A stretch of DNA of 55,376 nt from Deltaproteobacteria bacterium (GTDB taxonomy: Bacteria > Myxococcota_A > Polyangia > Polyangiales > Polyangiaceae): assembly GCA_016218915.1 (NCBI GenBank), contig JACRCQ010000043.1:1-55376 (forward strand), given 5' to 3'. Below the pieces are notes generated by a model. It made no database searches. It had not been told where the DNA came from and worked only from the letters and a program-made list of their open reading frames with translations. Below are positions 35,164 to 42,983 of this stretch, piece by piece. The position numbers were made by a program, and so were the translations under genes. Positions within the stretch are counted from its first letter, which is position 1, and each line of letters opens with the position of its first letter.

Positions 35164-35184
35164 TCCGGGACCTTTCCAAGAGAC

Positions 35185-36057
35185 CTATTGCTCGGGCGCA
35201 CAGGTTGAAACCCCTGCTCCCACGATCTGCTCCGAAGGCAGGATGCCGACGACCTCGATCTTCTTGCTCGAAGGCTGGTAGCGCGTCACGGTCGACGTCC
35301 CCGCGGGGGCTGTGAAGAACCAGAAGTCGCCACCCCAGAACGCGAATGCCCAAGCACTCCCCTTGGAGACACCTGGGAGCGTGGTGTCCGTGAGATACTG
35401 GCCGGTCTTCTTGTCGAGCTGCACCAGGTGCGCAGCAACGCCGTTGTCGAAGAAACCGTAGAGACGCCCGTCTCCCGTCCCGGTCAGCTCCATCCCCGTG
35501 TCAGCGATGTACGCGATCGCGTGCGGCTCGTAGGTCGCAGTGTCGAGCCAGCCGAGGGCCGGTGGATAGGGGGAGCCGTACGTCTCCGAGGCTGCGAGGT
35601 AGAGCTTCTCCGAAGGCCCGCCCTGGTCCGTGGAGAAGCCCATGCCGAACCGGATGAATCCCTGAGCCCCAGGCTGGAAGCCCGTGGCCTTGCAGTGACC
35701 CGTAGCTGTGCTCGCGCGGAACAGGTCGCCGTTGGAGTAGACGACATACGCATTGCCCTTGCGGTCGACGCCCATGGAGAACGGCGTTTCCCCTGCGTGG
35801 GCGGGACAATCGAGCGCGCCGATCAGGGCAAAGATGCCAGTCGCCGGCTTGAAGGAATAGACCCGCGCCGACTCGGTGACCACGTAGACGTAGGTGATGC
35901 TCGGGTCCGTGCAATCCGACTTGCTCGCATCGCTGGACGCATCGGTCTGCGCGTCGAGGATGGGACCAGCGTCGTGACCCGTCTCCTCCTCGGCCAGCGG
36001 GGTTCTGGCGCCGCAAGCGGGCAAGGCGAGGCAAAGGAGCACGGACAGAAGCCGCAT
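35185..36057 (-). CDS. Lipoprotein, six-bladed propeller-like
   Basis: 290 residues from ATG 36057 (MRLLSVLLCLALPACGA, a clear lipobox). The frame is open 36 bases further up. The mature part has repeated strands (YVYVVTESARVYSFKPATG, GVDRKGNAYVVYSNGDLFR, GDGRLYGFFDNGVAAHLVQL, YQPSSKKIEVVGILPS), as in NHL/SMP-30-like propellers of secreted myxobacterial proteins. No catalytic residues were recognised. First gene of a probable two-gene minus-strand unit. Confidence 0.78.
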   Translation of the reverse strand: MRLLSVLLCLALPACGARTPLAEEETGHDAGPILDAQTDASSDASKSDCTDPSITYVYVVTESARVYSFKPATGIFALIGALDCPAHAGETPFSMGVDRKGNAYVVYSNGDLFRASTATGHCKATGFQPGAQGFIRFGMGFSTDQGGPSEKLYLAASETYGSPYPPALGWLDTATYEPHAIAYIADTGMELTGTGDGRLYGFFDNGVAAHLVQLDKKTGQYLTDTTLPGVSKGSAWAFAFWGGDFWFFTAPAGTSTVTRYQPSSKKIEVVGILPSEQIVGAGVSTCAPEQ

Positions 36058-36221
36058 TCCGGGGTTTGTCGCACGAGGGCAGGGGAGGCACAAGAGGGAG
36101 GCGTCCGTGGATCGGGGCGAAGCCAGGGGCGATGACGAGCCGCATCGAACTAGGATTCGCTCGGATAATCACTCGGATCTGATGCTCAACACGGGAATGC
36201 CCCTGCTGCTGGGGCGTATGG

Positions 36222-36242
36222 GGTTGCGCAACTTGCGCAACC
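36222..36242. promoter_or_regulatory. 21-bp perfect palindrome upstream of the papain-like protease
   Basis: Ten-base arms GGTTGCGCAA and TTGCGCAACC meet at a single C. Each arm contains TTGCGCAA, which is itself a palindrome, so two identical 8-bp palindromes lie nine bases apart (36224-36231 and 36233-36240). A GCCCC/GGGGC hairpin precedes it (36199-36215). It lies 95 bases before the start of the protease gene and looks like an operator. The binding protein is unknown. Confidence 0.5.
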
Positions 36243-36336
36243 TGGAACGCGGGTCGTTACCGCGGTTTTGCCTATGTTTGTGCTGCGAAACATCGGTTCG
36301 AGCACTTCGGCCCGACACTTGCTGAGGACAGGCGCC

Positions 36337-39246
36337 ATGAAGACGCTCCGGCTACTTGCCCTGGCCCTCCTCACCGTGACTGGCTCAGTCGGCGGCTGCA
36401 GCAGCCCCGCGCCAACGCCGAGCCCGACGCCCGAGGGGATCGGATCGCAACAGAACGGCAACTACCCTCCGATCAATCCGGAGGACAAGTACTTCAAGCC
36501 AGGGCCGATCCTGGCGACACCCGACGATGCGGAGCGCGTGATGCGCTTCGAGTACCACCAGAAGGTCATCGACGCGTACGGGTTCAGCTACACGATCTCG
36601 GACAACCCGATCATCCACAGCGAGGCCATGTACCTCACTGGGCTGAAGATCCCGGACGACACGGGCAAGAAGAAGCCGATGAACGGCACACCGAAGCCGA
36701 TGTCGCTTCCGGTGAAGTGGGATTGGCGCACCCAGGGCCCGGGGCTGCCTCCGGCCCGCAACCAGGCCAACTGCGGCAGCTGCTGGGCGTTCGGAACCGT
36801 GGCAGCGCTGGAGGGGGCCATTGCTGCGTTCGACAAGCAGATCGTGGATCTGAGCGAGCAGTTCGTGCTCGACTGCAACAACGACGGATACAGCTGCGGG
36901 GGCGGATACTGGGCCTACGATCTCTTCAAGAATCCTGGCGCGGCCTGGGAGAAGGACAATCCCTACAAGGCCTACGATTCGAGCTGCAAGAGCAGCAGCA
37001 TCGCCCACCCCTACAAGATCGAGGAGTACCACAGCGTCAAGTCGGGCGACATCGACGCGATGAAGAGTGCCATCTATCAGTACGGCACCATCGGCGTGAC
37101 GATGAACGTGTGCGGCTCGATTCCCGGCTACTCGGGCGGCATCTACGACTCGAACGAGTGCAACAACTCCGCCTCGAACCACATCGTCGCCCTGGTCGGC
37201 TGGGACGACACCCAGCAGACCAAGAAGGGCAAGGGGGTTTGGGTTCTGCGCAACAGCTGGGGCGCGAGCTGGGGCGACAAGGGCTACGGATTGTTCGCCT
37301 ATGGAACCGCCGGCCTCGAGGATGATCCCACGTACGTCGTCTACAAGCCTGTGGACAATACCGACACAGACAAGGACACGGTTCCGGATTACCGCGACAA
37401 CTGCAAGACGGTGCCCAATACGGACCAGCTGGATGCGGACGAGGACGGGGCCGGGGACGCGTGCGATCCGACGTTCGACGCCTTTGAGCACGCGATGACG
37501 CTGACCGACGACGACGGGAGGAAGGTTGCGATCGGATTCCCATTCCCGTTCTACGGAACAGCGTATACCGAGGTGAGCGTCAACTCCGACGGCAACCTGA
37601 CCTTCGGCGTGGAGGACAACAAGTCAGGGGACCGCTCGAAAGGCCGGTTCCTGACGTTCGCCCCGCGCATCGCTGCGCTCTACGCGGACCTGAATCCGGC
37701 TGCGGGAGGCAAGGTCTCCTACGGCAAGACGGAGAAGAGCAGCCTCTTCGTGAAGTACGAGGGAGTGCCGCTCTACAAGGGCGGAAGCGCCGGCACGATC
37801 ATGGTGACCCTGCGCGACTCCGGACGCATCACGCTCAACTACTCCAACGTCCCTGCGTCGTCGTACATCGTGGGCGTCTCCAAGGGCGGCGCCAACAACA
37901 CGGGCTCCGAGATCGATCTGTCCAATGCGGGCAACGAGATCCCCTACGGCAGCTCCACGGCGCTGTTCGAGCAATACGGATCGGGCAAGAACTTCGATCT
38001 CGCAGGCAAGACTCTGACCTTCACCACCAGCACCGAGCCGCCGGTGGAGCCCGATGCGGGGCCGACGCCTGACGCAGGGCCGCCGCCCCCGCCCACGCCT
38101 GTGGACGTGCAGATCTCGCTCGGGGACGATGACACCAAGAGCATTCCGATTGGATTCAGCTTCCCCTACTACGGGAAGAGCTACAACACGGTGTACGTGA
38201 ACTCCGACGGCAACCTGACGTTCGGCGTAGGCGACGGCGAGACCGCGGAGCGATCGACGCAGCGGCTGCTCACGGGCGCGCCCCGAATCGCGGTGCTGTT
38301 CGGGGATCTGAATCCAGCGGCAGGTGGCACGGTGAGCTACCGGCAGGACGACGCGCAAACGCTGACGATCAAGTACGCGAACGTGCCCTTCTACGGAACC
38401 GCGGTTGGGAATACCGCGACGGTGAAGCTGCAGGCCAACGGCCTCATCACGATCACCTACGGAGGTGTGAGCGGCTCGTCGTACATCGTGGGCGTGTCCA
38501 AGGGCGGCTCGAGCAACACGAGCAATCCGGTCGATCTGTCGACTTCCGGGCCGCAGCTCGCGTACGGTGGTACCAACGCGGTCTTCGAGGCCTTTGGCAA
38601 GACGCGTCCGTTCGACTTGTCTGGCAAGACGATCATGTTCAGCGCCGACGTGGGCCCTGGCCCGGGTCCGGGGCCGGACGGTGGCGGGCCCGTGGCGGAC
38701 GTTCCGCTGACGATGGCGGACGACGACACCAAGAGCGTGCCGCTCGGGTTCAAGTTCCCGTTCTACGGGCAGACCTACACGAGTGTGTACGTGAACGCCG
38801 ACGGCAACCTGAGCTTCGGCGCGGGCGACGGAGCTTCGGGTGTCGACCGATCGATCGCAAGGTTCCTGAGCGGAGTGCCGCGCATCGCGGCGGTGTACGC
38901 GGACCTCAATCCAGCGGCAGGCGGGACCGTGAGCTACCGGCAGGACGATGCGCAGACCATGACCATCACGTACAACGGAGTGCCGAACTACGGGAGCAAG
39001 GTAGGCAACACGTTCAGCATCATCCTCAAGGCATCGGGGCGGATCGCGATCGCGATCGCGAACGTGGGCGGCACGGGGTACATCGTGGGCGTGTCCGAGG
39101 GCGGCACGGACAACGCGGGTGATCCCACGGATCTGACGGCGTTTGATGGTCAGACCATCAATTACACGGGCACCGGCGCCGTGTACGAAGGATTCGCCAG
39201 CCAGGCCTTTGACCTGGTGGGCAAGACGGTCGTATTCGAGCCGTAG
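36337..39246 (+). CDS. Papain-family cysteine protease lipoprotein with three nidogen-like repeats
   Basis: 969 residues. The lipoprotein signal ends at Cys21. A propeptide-like part precedes the C1A peptidase domain (about 123-335). It has the oxyanion Gln143, catalytic Cys149 in CGSCWAF, His282 in NHIVALVGW and Asn306 in RNSWGASWG. A thrombospondin-type-3 calcium segment follows (DTDKDTVPDYRDNC). Then come three homologous beta domains of about 190 residues (starts near 390, 595 and 795). Each has FPFYG..Y..V.VNSDGNLTFG, PRIA.L..DLNPAAGG, SYIVGVSKGG and FDL.GKT. They resemble nidogen-type domains and are probably for adhesion. AGGACAGG precedes the start. Probable secreted or surface protease. 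Confidence 0.93.
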   Translation: MKTLRLLALALLTVTGSVGGCSSPAPTPSPTPEGIGSQQNGNYPPINPEDKYFKPGPILATPDDAERVMRFEYHQKVIDAYGFSYTISDNPIIHSEAMYLTGLKIPDDTGKKKPMNGTPKPMSLPVKWDWRTQGPGLPPARNQANCGSCWAFGTVAALEGAIAAFDKQIVDLSEQFVLDCNNDGYSCGGGYWAYDLFKNPGAAWEKDNPYKAYDSSCKSSSIAHPYKIEEYHSVKSGDIDAMKSAIYQYGTIGVTMNVCGSIPGYSGGIYDSNECNNSASNHIVALVGWDDTQQTKKGKGVWVLRNSWGASWGDKGYGLFAYGTAGLEDDPTYVVYKPVDNTDTDKDTVPDYRDNCKTVPNTDQLDADEDGAGDACDPTFDAFEHAMTLTDDDGRKVAIGFPFPFYGTAYTEVSVNSDGNLTFGVEDNKSGDRSKGRFLTFAPRIAALYADLNPAAGGKVSYGKTEKSSLFVKYEGVPLYKGGSAGTIMVTLRDSGRITLNYSNVPASSYIVGVSKGGANNTGSEIDLSNAGNEIPYGSSTALFEQYGSGKNFDLAGKTLTFTTSTEPPVEPDAGPTPDAGPPPPPTPVDVQISLGDDDTKSIPIGFSFPYYGKSYNTVYVNSDGNLTFGVGDGETAERSTQRLLTGAPRIAVLFGDLNPAAGGTVSYRQDDAQTLTIKYANVPFYGTAVGNTATVKLQANGLITITYGGVSGSSYIVGVSKGGSSNTSNPVDLSTSGPQLAYGGTNAVFEAFGKTRPFDLSGKTIMFSADVGPGPGPGPDGGGPVADVPLTMADDDTKSVPLGFKFPFYGQTYTSVYVNADGNLSFGAGDGASGVDRSIARFLSGVPRIAAVYADLNPAAGGTVSYRQDDAQTMTITYNGVPNYGSKVGNTFSIILKASGRIAIAIANVGGTGYIVGVSEGGTDNAGDPTDLTAFDGQTINYTGTGAVYEGFASQAFDLVGKTVVFEP

Positions 39247-39291
39247 GCAAGACACGCAAGCTCAGGCCAGCACAGGCCTTGGAAACATCCG

Positions 39292-39324
39292 TGCCCACGC
39301 CCGACGCGTGGGCATGGGCCTTTT
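39292..39324 (+). terminator. Intrinsic terminator after the papain-like protease
   Basis: A perfect nine-base-pair stem (TGCCCACGC / GCGTGGGCA) with a five-base loop is followed by TGGGCCTTTTG. It lies 45 bases after the protease stop codon and about 50 bases before the next start. Confidence 0.6.
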
Positions 39325-39374
39325 GTGGAGCCGGGTCGACGGCGGCCCGGGCGCGTGCAACAGTCGGAGCTACG

Positions 39375-39938
39375 ATGAGAATGCGCTCTAGCCAAGGTCT
39401 CGGATGGATGATTCTCGCGCTGAGCTGCGCTGGTTGCGGCAGCAGCACGCCGCAGCCTTTGGAGCCAGCTCCTGCGTCGCCGCCCGCTGCTGAAGTCCAG
39501 GTCCCAGCAGCTCCTCCCGTCGCGTCGAGCGCGCCGGAGCCCCAGGTGGCGCAGCCTCCTCCGACCGTCGCACCGCCACCATTGCCTTCGCCGACGACCG
39601 AAGCGCCTCCCGTCTCATCGTCTCCTGCCAAGGTCACGGCCAAGCCCGAGTACCAGGGCACGATCGGTGCGCGCTCAGGCAAGAGCCTGACGCTGCAGAT
39701 CTCTGGCGTTGCAGCCAACGCTGCAGGCGCCAAGGCAGAGCTCTTCCGGCGCTTCGGTCAGAATCTGGGGGCATTGTCCGTGACTGGCTGGCTCGACGTG
39801 GCCGAGGTGATCGTGCGCAAGGTGGACGCGGGCCAGGTGGTGGTGGAAGTGGTCAAGGAGAAGTCGGACATCCGCGTGAACGGCAAGCGTGTGGATCACT
39901 TCGGGCCTGGAGAGACGATCAAGCTGGAGCTACGCTGA
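39375..39938 (+). CDS. Small Pro-rich lipoprotein
   Basis: 187 residues from ATG 39375 (second ATG at 39381). The lipoprotein signal ends at SCAGCGSS. A long Pro/Ala/Ser/Val stretch (about 25-90) leads to a compact C-terminal domain (YQGTIGARSGKSLTLQIS, GWLDVAEVIVRKVDAGQVVV, SDIRVNGKRVDHFGPGETIK). This may be a small beta barrel. The function is unknown. Its last nine bases overlap the end of the convergent TetR gene. Confidence 0.72.
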   Translation: MRMRSSQGLGWMILALSCAGCGSSTPQPLEPAPASPPAAEVQVPAAPPVASSAPEPQVAQPPPTVAPPPLPSPTTEAPPVSSSPAKVTAKPEYQGTIGARSGKSLTLQISGVAANAAGAKAELFRRFGQNLGALSVTGWLDVAEVIVRKVDAGQVVVEVVKEKSDIRVNGKRVDHFGPGETIKLELR

Positions 39939-40628
39939 CGAGCGCGTCTTGCGGGGGGCGTTGGGCTTGGTTGCACGCGCACCCCGCAGGAACATGTCGA
40001 TCACGAACATGCCCTCGTCTCGCAAGTCCGTCGCGTCGTCACGCAACGCTCCCATGAGCGTGGCCCGCATGGCGCCTCCGAGGAAGCGCACCAGACGCTG
40101 GGGGTTGTCCTTGCGCAGGACGCCCAGCTCCGCGCCCTCGCGAAGCAGCTCTTCCAGCTGGCCGGGCATGTTCCGCCGTGCTCCGGACTTCATGACCTCC
40201 TCGGCGTGCTCCGGATCAAAGACTCCGTGCTGGGCAGCGACCGAGAAGAACGTGCGGTGCTCCTGCATGAAGGCGAACAAACGCAGCACGCGGGTCCGAA
40301 ATCGACTTTCGAAGTCGGCTGGATCGTCGGCACGGGGCATGAACGCGCGGGAGATCTGCTCTCCCTGCTCGCGCAGCAGCGCGTCGAGGATCTCGTCCTT
40401 TTCCTTGAAGTAGTTGTACACCGTGCCGACGGCGATTCGGGCACGAGCGGCGATGTCCTGGATGCGGGCGCCGTGATAGCCCTTCTCGGCAAAGACGTCT
40501 TCCGCGGCCCGAAGGACCGCAGCACGGAAGATCGCCCGCGTCTCGTCGCGCAAGGAAGGGTGGGAGGCTCCGGCGCGCTTGCCTTCGATGGGCTGCTCTT
40601 TGGGCTGCAACTTCTTCGCACGACTCAT
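39930..40628 (-). CDS. TetR-family transcriptional regulator
   Basis: 232 residues. The N-terminal helix-turn-helix (about 38-85) contains VFAEKGYHGARIQDIAARAR and AVGTVYNYFKEKDEILDAL. The C-terminal helical ligand-binding part resembles fatty-acid-type regulators (RVLRLFAFMQEHRTFFSV). GAGGA precedes the ATG. It lies downstream of, and on the same strand as, the Gfo/Idh/MocA gene. A palindromic site lies 19 bases upstream of its start, and the same site sits at the promoter of that gene. It is therefore probably an autorepressor that also controls the oxidoreductase. Confidence 0.92.
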   Translation of the reverse strand: MSRAKKLQPKEQPIEGKRAGASHPSLRDETRAIFRAAVLRAAEDVFAEKGYHGARIQDIAARARIAVGTVYNYFKEKDEILDALLREQGEQISRAFMPRADDPADFESRFRTRVLRLFAFMQEHRTFFSVAAQHGVFDPEHAEEVMKSGARRNMPGQLEELLREGAELGVLRKDNPQRLVRFLGGAMRATLMGALRDDATDLRDEGMFVIDMFLRGARATKPNAPRKTRSSA

Positions 40629-40646
40629 GCCGAATCCTCAGACCAC

Positions 40647-40658
40647 GAATCTAGGTTC
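40647..40658 (-). promoter_or_regulatory. TetR operator 1, overlapping the oxidoreductase stop codon
   Basis: GAATCTAGGTTC is an imperfect palindrome (GAA, central CTAG, TTC). The same sequence occurs in reverse complement at 41856-41867. It overlaps the TGA of the oxidoreductase gene and covers the -10 box of the likely TetR promoter. Confidence 0.6.
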
Positions 40659-40676
40659 ATGCGGTGACAGAGGCAA
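40648..40676 (-). promoter_or_regulatory. Likely promoter of the TetR gene
   Basis: On the minus strand, -35 TTGCCT (40671-40676) and -10 TAGATT (40648-40653) are separated by 17 bases. The -10 box lies inside the TetR operator, as expected for autorepression. Confidence 0.45.
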
Positions 40677-41772
40677 GCAATCGGGGACGTTGAACAGCAA
40701 GAGGCTGAGCAAGATCGAGGGGGCATTGCTGTCCTGCATGGGCAGCAGACACGTAGGCCGCTTCGATAACCTGGATCGTTCGGACCGCGTCCAGGGCGTC
40801 CTTGCCCACGAATCGATCGGCCGCGATTGCGTCCAGGAACTGAGGCCAGATCGGCTCAAACCACGCCGAATGCCTCGCATCCTGGCAATCGGAAGGGACG
40901 CTGAGGCGTCCGGTCCGAGGGCGGGTCGTGCTCGCGGGACCGCCCGCAGGAGCGTCGGCAGCCACGATCTGCAGCTCGTCGTCGTTGATGACGATCGCCC
41001 CCCGATCGCCGTGGATCGTGAATACGCCTTTGCGCAATCCCGCTTTCCAGGTGAGGAACGCGCTGGCCAGGCCGGTCGGGAAGGTGAGTGTCGCGACCCA
41101 GGTGTCCTCGGTGTCGAGCTTGCCGGAAGGGTCCGTGAAGGTGCGCGCGGAGACGCTGGTGGGCAGGCTGTTCATCCAATCGAATGCCAGATAGAGCGTG
41201 TGCGGGCCGTGATCCATGGCGATTCCGCCACCACTCCAGTGTCGGTCGCGTCGCCAGTCAGGGCTCCATTCAGCCACGCCGCGCGCGTGGGTCGGGCGGA
41301 ACGTGTCGAGCGTCAGCGCATGGACGCGACCGATGAGGCCGCTGTCGAGGACCTCCCGCACTGCGCGGATGACTGGGGCGTGCAGGTAGTTGTGGCATGG
41401 CATCAGCACGCGTCGCGCGAGCTGGGCGTGGGCAATCATGCTGGCTGCTTCCTTGGCCGACACTGCCATGGGCTTCTCGCAAAGGACGTGCAGACCGCGG
41501 TCGAGCGCATCGTGGGTCAGGCAGGCGTGCTCCGAGGGCGGCGTGCAGATGTCCACGAAGTCGAGCGAGGTGCCTTCCGCGGCGAGCAGGCTGCGGTGAT
41601 CGGCATAGATGCGAGCAGCGGGAAGCGCCTGATGGGCGAGGGCTCGTCGGGCCTCGCAACGATCGGCCACTGCGACGATCTCCAGGTCGCCGTGGCTCAG
41701 GGCCCGCCGCTGCCAGGCGGGCAGGTGTCCCTGGCTTGCGATGAAGCCGTAGCCGAGGATCGCGCCCTTCAT
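40657..41772 (-). CDS. Gfo/Idh/MocA-family NAD(P)-dependent oxidoreductase
   Basis: About 371 residues from ATG 41772 (KGAILGYGFIASQGHLPAW, the dinucleotide-binding strand with GxGxxxxxH-like spacing). Later motifs include DFVDICTPPSEHA, the HVLCEKPMAVSAKEA signature of the family with its catalytic-type Lys, and GGGIAMDHGPHTLYLAFDW. The family oxidises sugars, inositols or related alcohols with NAD(P). The substrate is unknown. An alternative start at ATG 41850 would add 26 residues (SDSRSPSRPAAPAGRKRQIA) and would make the message leaderless, because the predicted transcription start falls on that codon. It lies upstream of and next to its likely TetR repressor. Confidence 0.9.
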   Translation of the reverse strand: MKGAILGYGFIASQGHLPAWQRRALSHGDLEIVAVADRCEARRALAHQALPAARIYADHRSLLAAEGTSLDFVDICTPPSEHACLTHDALDRGLHVLCEKPMAVSAKEAASMIAHAQLARRVLMPCHNYLHAPVIRAVREVLDSGLIGRVHALTLDTFRPTHARGVAEWSPDWRRDRHWSGGGIAMDHGPHTLYLAFDWMNSLPTSVSARTFTDPSGKLDTEDTWVATLTFPTGLASAFLTWKAGLRKGVFTIHGDRGAIVINDDELQIVAADAPAGGPASTTRPRTGRLSVPSDCQDARHSAWFEPIWPQFLDAIAADRFVGKDALDAVRTIQVIEAAYVSAAHAGQQCPLDLAQPLAVQRPRLLASVTA

Positions 41773-41855
41773 CGGATGAGGAGAGGCGATCTGGCGCTTG
41801 CGTCCGGCGGGCGCAGCGGGGCGCGAGGGCGATCTGGAGTCTGATGGCATCCAGT

Positions 41856-41867
41856 GAACCTAGATTC
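41856..41867 (-). promoter_or_regulatory. TetR operator 2 at the oxidoreductase promoter
   Basis: GAACCTAGATTC, extended to TGAACCTAGATTCA at 41855-41868, is the reverse complement of operator 1. It covers the -10 box of the promoter, so bound TetR would block RNA polymerase. Confidence 0.6.
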
Positions 41868-41885
41868 ATAACAAAGTCATGTCAA
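41857..41885 (-). promoter_or_regulatory. Promoter of the Gfo/Idh/MocA gene
   Basis: On the minus strand there is a perfect -35 TTGACA (41880-41885), a 17-base spacer and a -10 TAGGTT (41857-41862) inside the operator. Transcription would begin about position 41850. Confidence 0.55.
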
Positions 41886-42140
41886 CGACGATCTCCTCTG
41901 TCGTTCGCTTCGTTAGCACGCGTTCATTCGGTCAGCGACCACGCCTGATTCGAGGTCGGGTTCGTCCATGTTCCGCCGGAATCACAGCCGTCGCCGTCGT
42001 GCGGTAGCGGTGTGCACAAATTCGCAATGCCCTGTCGCTCGCCGCCCCCTGCCCGCACTTGGGCCAGATTCACGCGCGTGCCTACGCCTCCCCGGCGGCG
42101 GCTCGCTCATCCCGCTTTGGCGAGCGTGTGGGGCGCGGGG

Positions 42141-42175
42141 GTAGTGGGTAGCGGCTAGCGGCTAGCGGGTAGCGG
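42141..42175. repeat. Heptanucleotide tandem repeat, five units
   Basis: GTAGTGG, GTAGCGG, CTAGCGG, CTAGCGG, GTAGCGG without gaps. It has the same 7-base period as the repeat at 7513-7547 but a different sequence. Confidence 0.75.
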
Positions 42176-42196
42176 TCGTGTGGCCGGCATGGAAGC

Positions 42197-42236
42197 GCTC
42201 GCTGGCTCGCTGGCTCGCTGGCTCGCTGGCTCGCTT
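42197..42236. repeat. Octanucleotide tandem repeat GCTCGCTG, five units
   Basis: Four exact 8-bp units and a fifth with a final mismatch (GCTCGCTT) lie between the heptamer repeat and the VOC gene. Such repeats can change length by slippage. Confidence 0.8.
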
Positions 42237-42440
42237 GCCCCTTGCCGCTCGCCTCTGCCCGCTGGCCCTACTCGCTGGCCGGTCCCGGCTCCCCCGGATG
42301 GCCGAGGATGCGCCGAGGACAATGGAGCGAACCTGGGTCAGCGAGTGCTGACGTCGCGTGGCCCTTGTGTTAGCCAGATCATGACGTGAGCCCCGTCGCC
42401 AATCCCGGCGCCGCTTCGCGTTGCAAACAAGGGTGAGGAC

Positions 42441-42929
42441 ATGGCGAATCCGTTCTGCTTCATCGAGCTCAACACCGATCTGGTGGATCCCGCGAAGAAG
42501 TTCTACGCAGCGCTCTTCTCCTGGAAGATGAACGACATCAAGATGGGCCCGATGACCTACACGATGCTCGACATCAAGAACCCTGGTGGCGGCATCGGCA
42601 AGAAGCCGATGCCTGACGCGCCCACGATGTGGCTGCCCTACGTCGAAGTTGCCGACGTCAAGGTCGCGGTTGCCAAGGCCAAGAAGCTCGGCGCCAAGGT
42701 GATCGTCGACTTCCAGCCGCTGCCTGACATGGGCGCGATTGGCGTGCTGATCGACCCGACGGGCGCCGCATTTGGGGTCTGGGCACCGGACAAGAAAGCA
42801 GCGGCCAAGAAGCCCGCCAAGAAGGCTGCCAAGAAGCCTGCGGCCAAGAAGCCTGCGGCCAAGAAGCCTGCGAAGACGGTTGCCAAGAAGGTTGCTGCCA
42901 AGAAGCCGGCCAAGAAGGCGAAGAAGTAG
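42441..42929 (+). CDS. VOC (glyoxalase-like) protein fused to a histone-H1-like Lys/Ala/Pro tail
   Basis: 162 residues. Residues 1 to about 116 are a vicinal-oxygen-chelate domain (PFCFIELNTDLVDPAKKFY, YTMLDIKNPGGGIG, YVEVADVKVAVAKAKKLGAK, GVLIDPTGAAFGVW). The last 46 residues are a tail of KKPA/KKAA units with 21 Lys and no acidic residue after its first position, as in histone H1 and bacterial H1-like proteins. The tail should bind DNA or RNA. In the gene, three exact 15-bp repeats encode part of it (42828-42872). The enzyme substrate is unknown; VOC proteins include glyoxalases, dioxygenases and antibiotic-binding proteins. AGGGTGAGGA precedes the start. Confidence 0.9.
   Translation: MANPFCFIELNTDLVDPAKKFYAALFSWKMNDIKMGPMTYTMLDIKNPGGGIGKKPMPDAPTMWLPYVEVADVKVAVAKAKKLGAKVIVDFQPLPDMGAIGVLIDPTGAAFGVWAPDKKAAAKKPAKKAAKKPAAKKPAAKKPAKTVAKKVAAKKPAKKAKK
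42828..42872 (+). repeat. Three exact 15-bp repeats inside the VOC gene tail
   Basis: GCCAAGAAGCCTGCG is repeated at 42828, 42843 and 42858 and encodes AKKPA units. Identity at the DNA level suggests recent expansion or frequent change in repeat number. Confidence 0.85.
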
Positions 42930-42983
42930 AGCCCCCAGCGCTGCGCCCACGCTCGCGCGCGCATGCAGTCTCCCGTCAACTCG

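Larger units (their letters stand above)
41886..42440. other. Gene-free stretch with short tandem repeats
   Basis: About 555 bases without a supportable gene. The left part has the divergent end of the oxidoreductase promoter. The right part holds two short tandem repeats (42141-42175 and 42197-42236) and the Shine-Dalgarno AGGGTGAGGA of the VOC gene. Confidence 0.6.
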
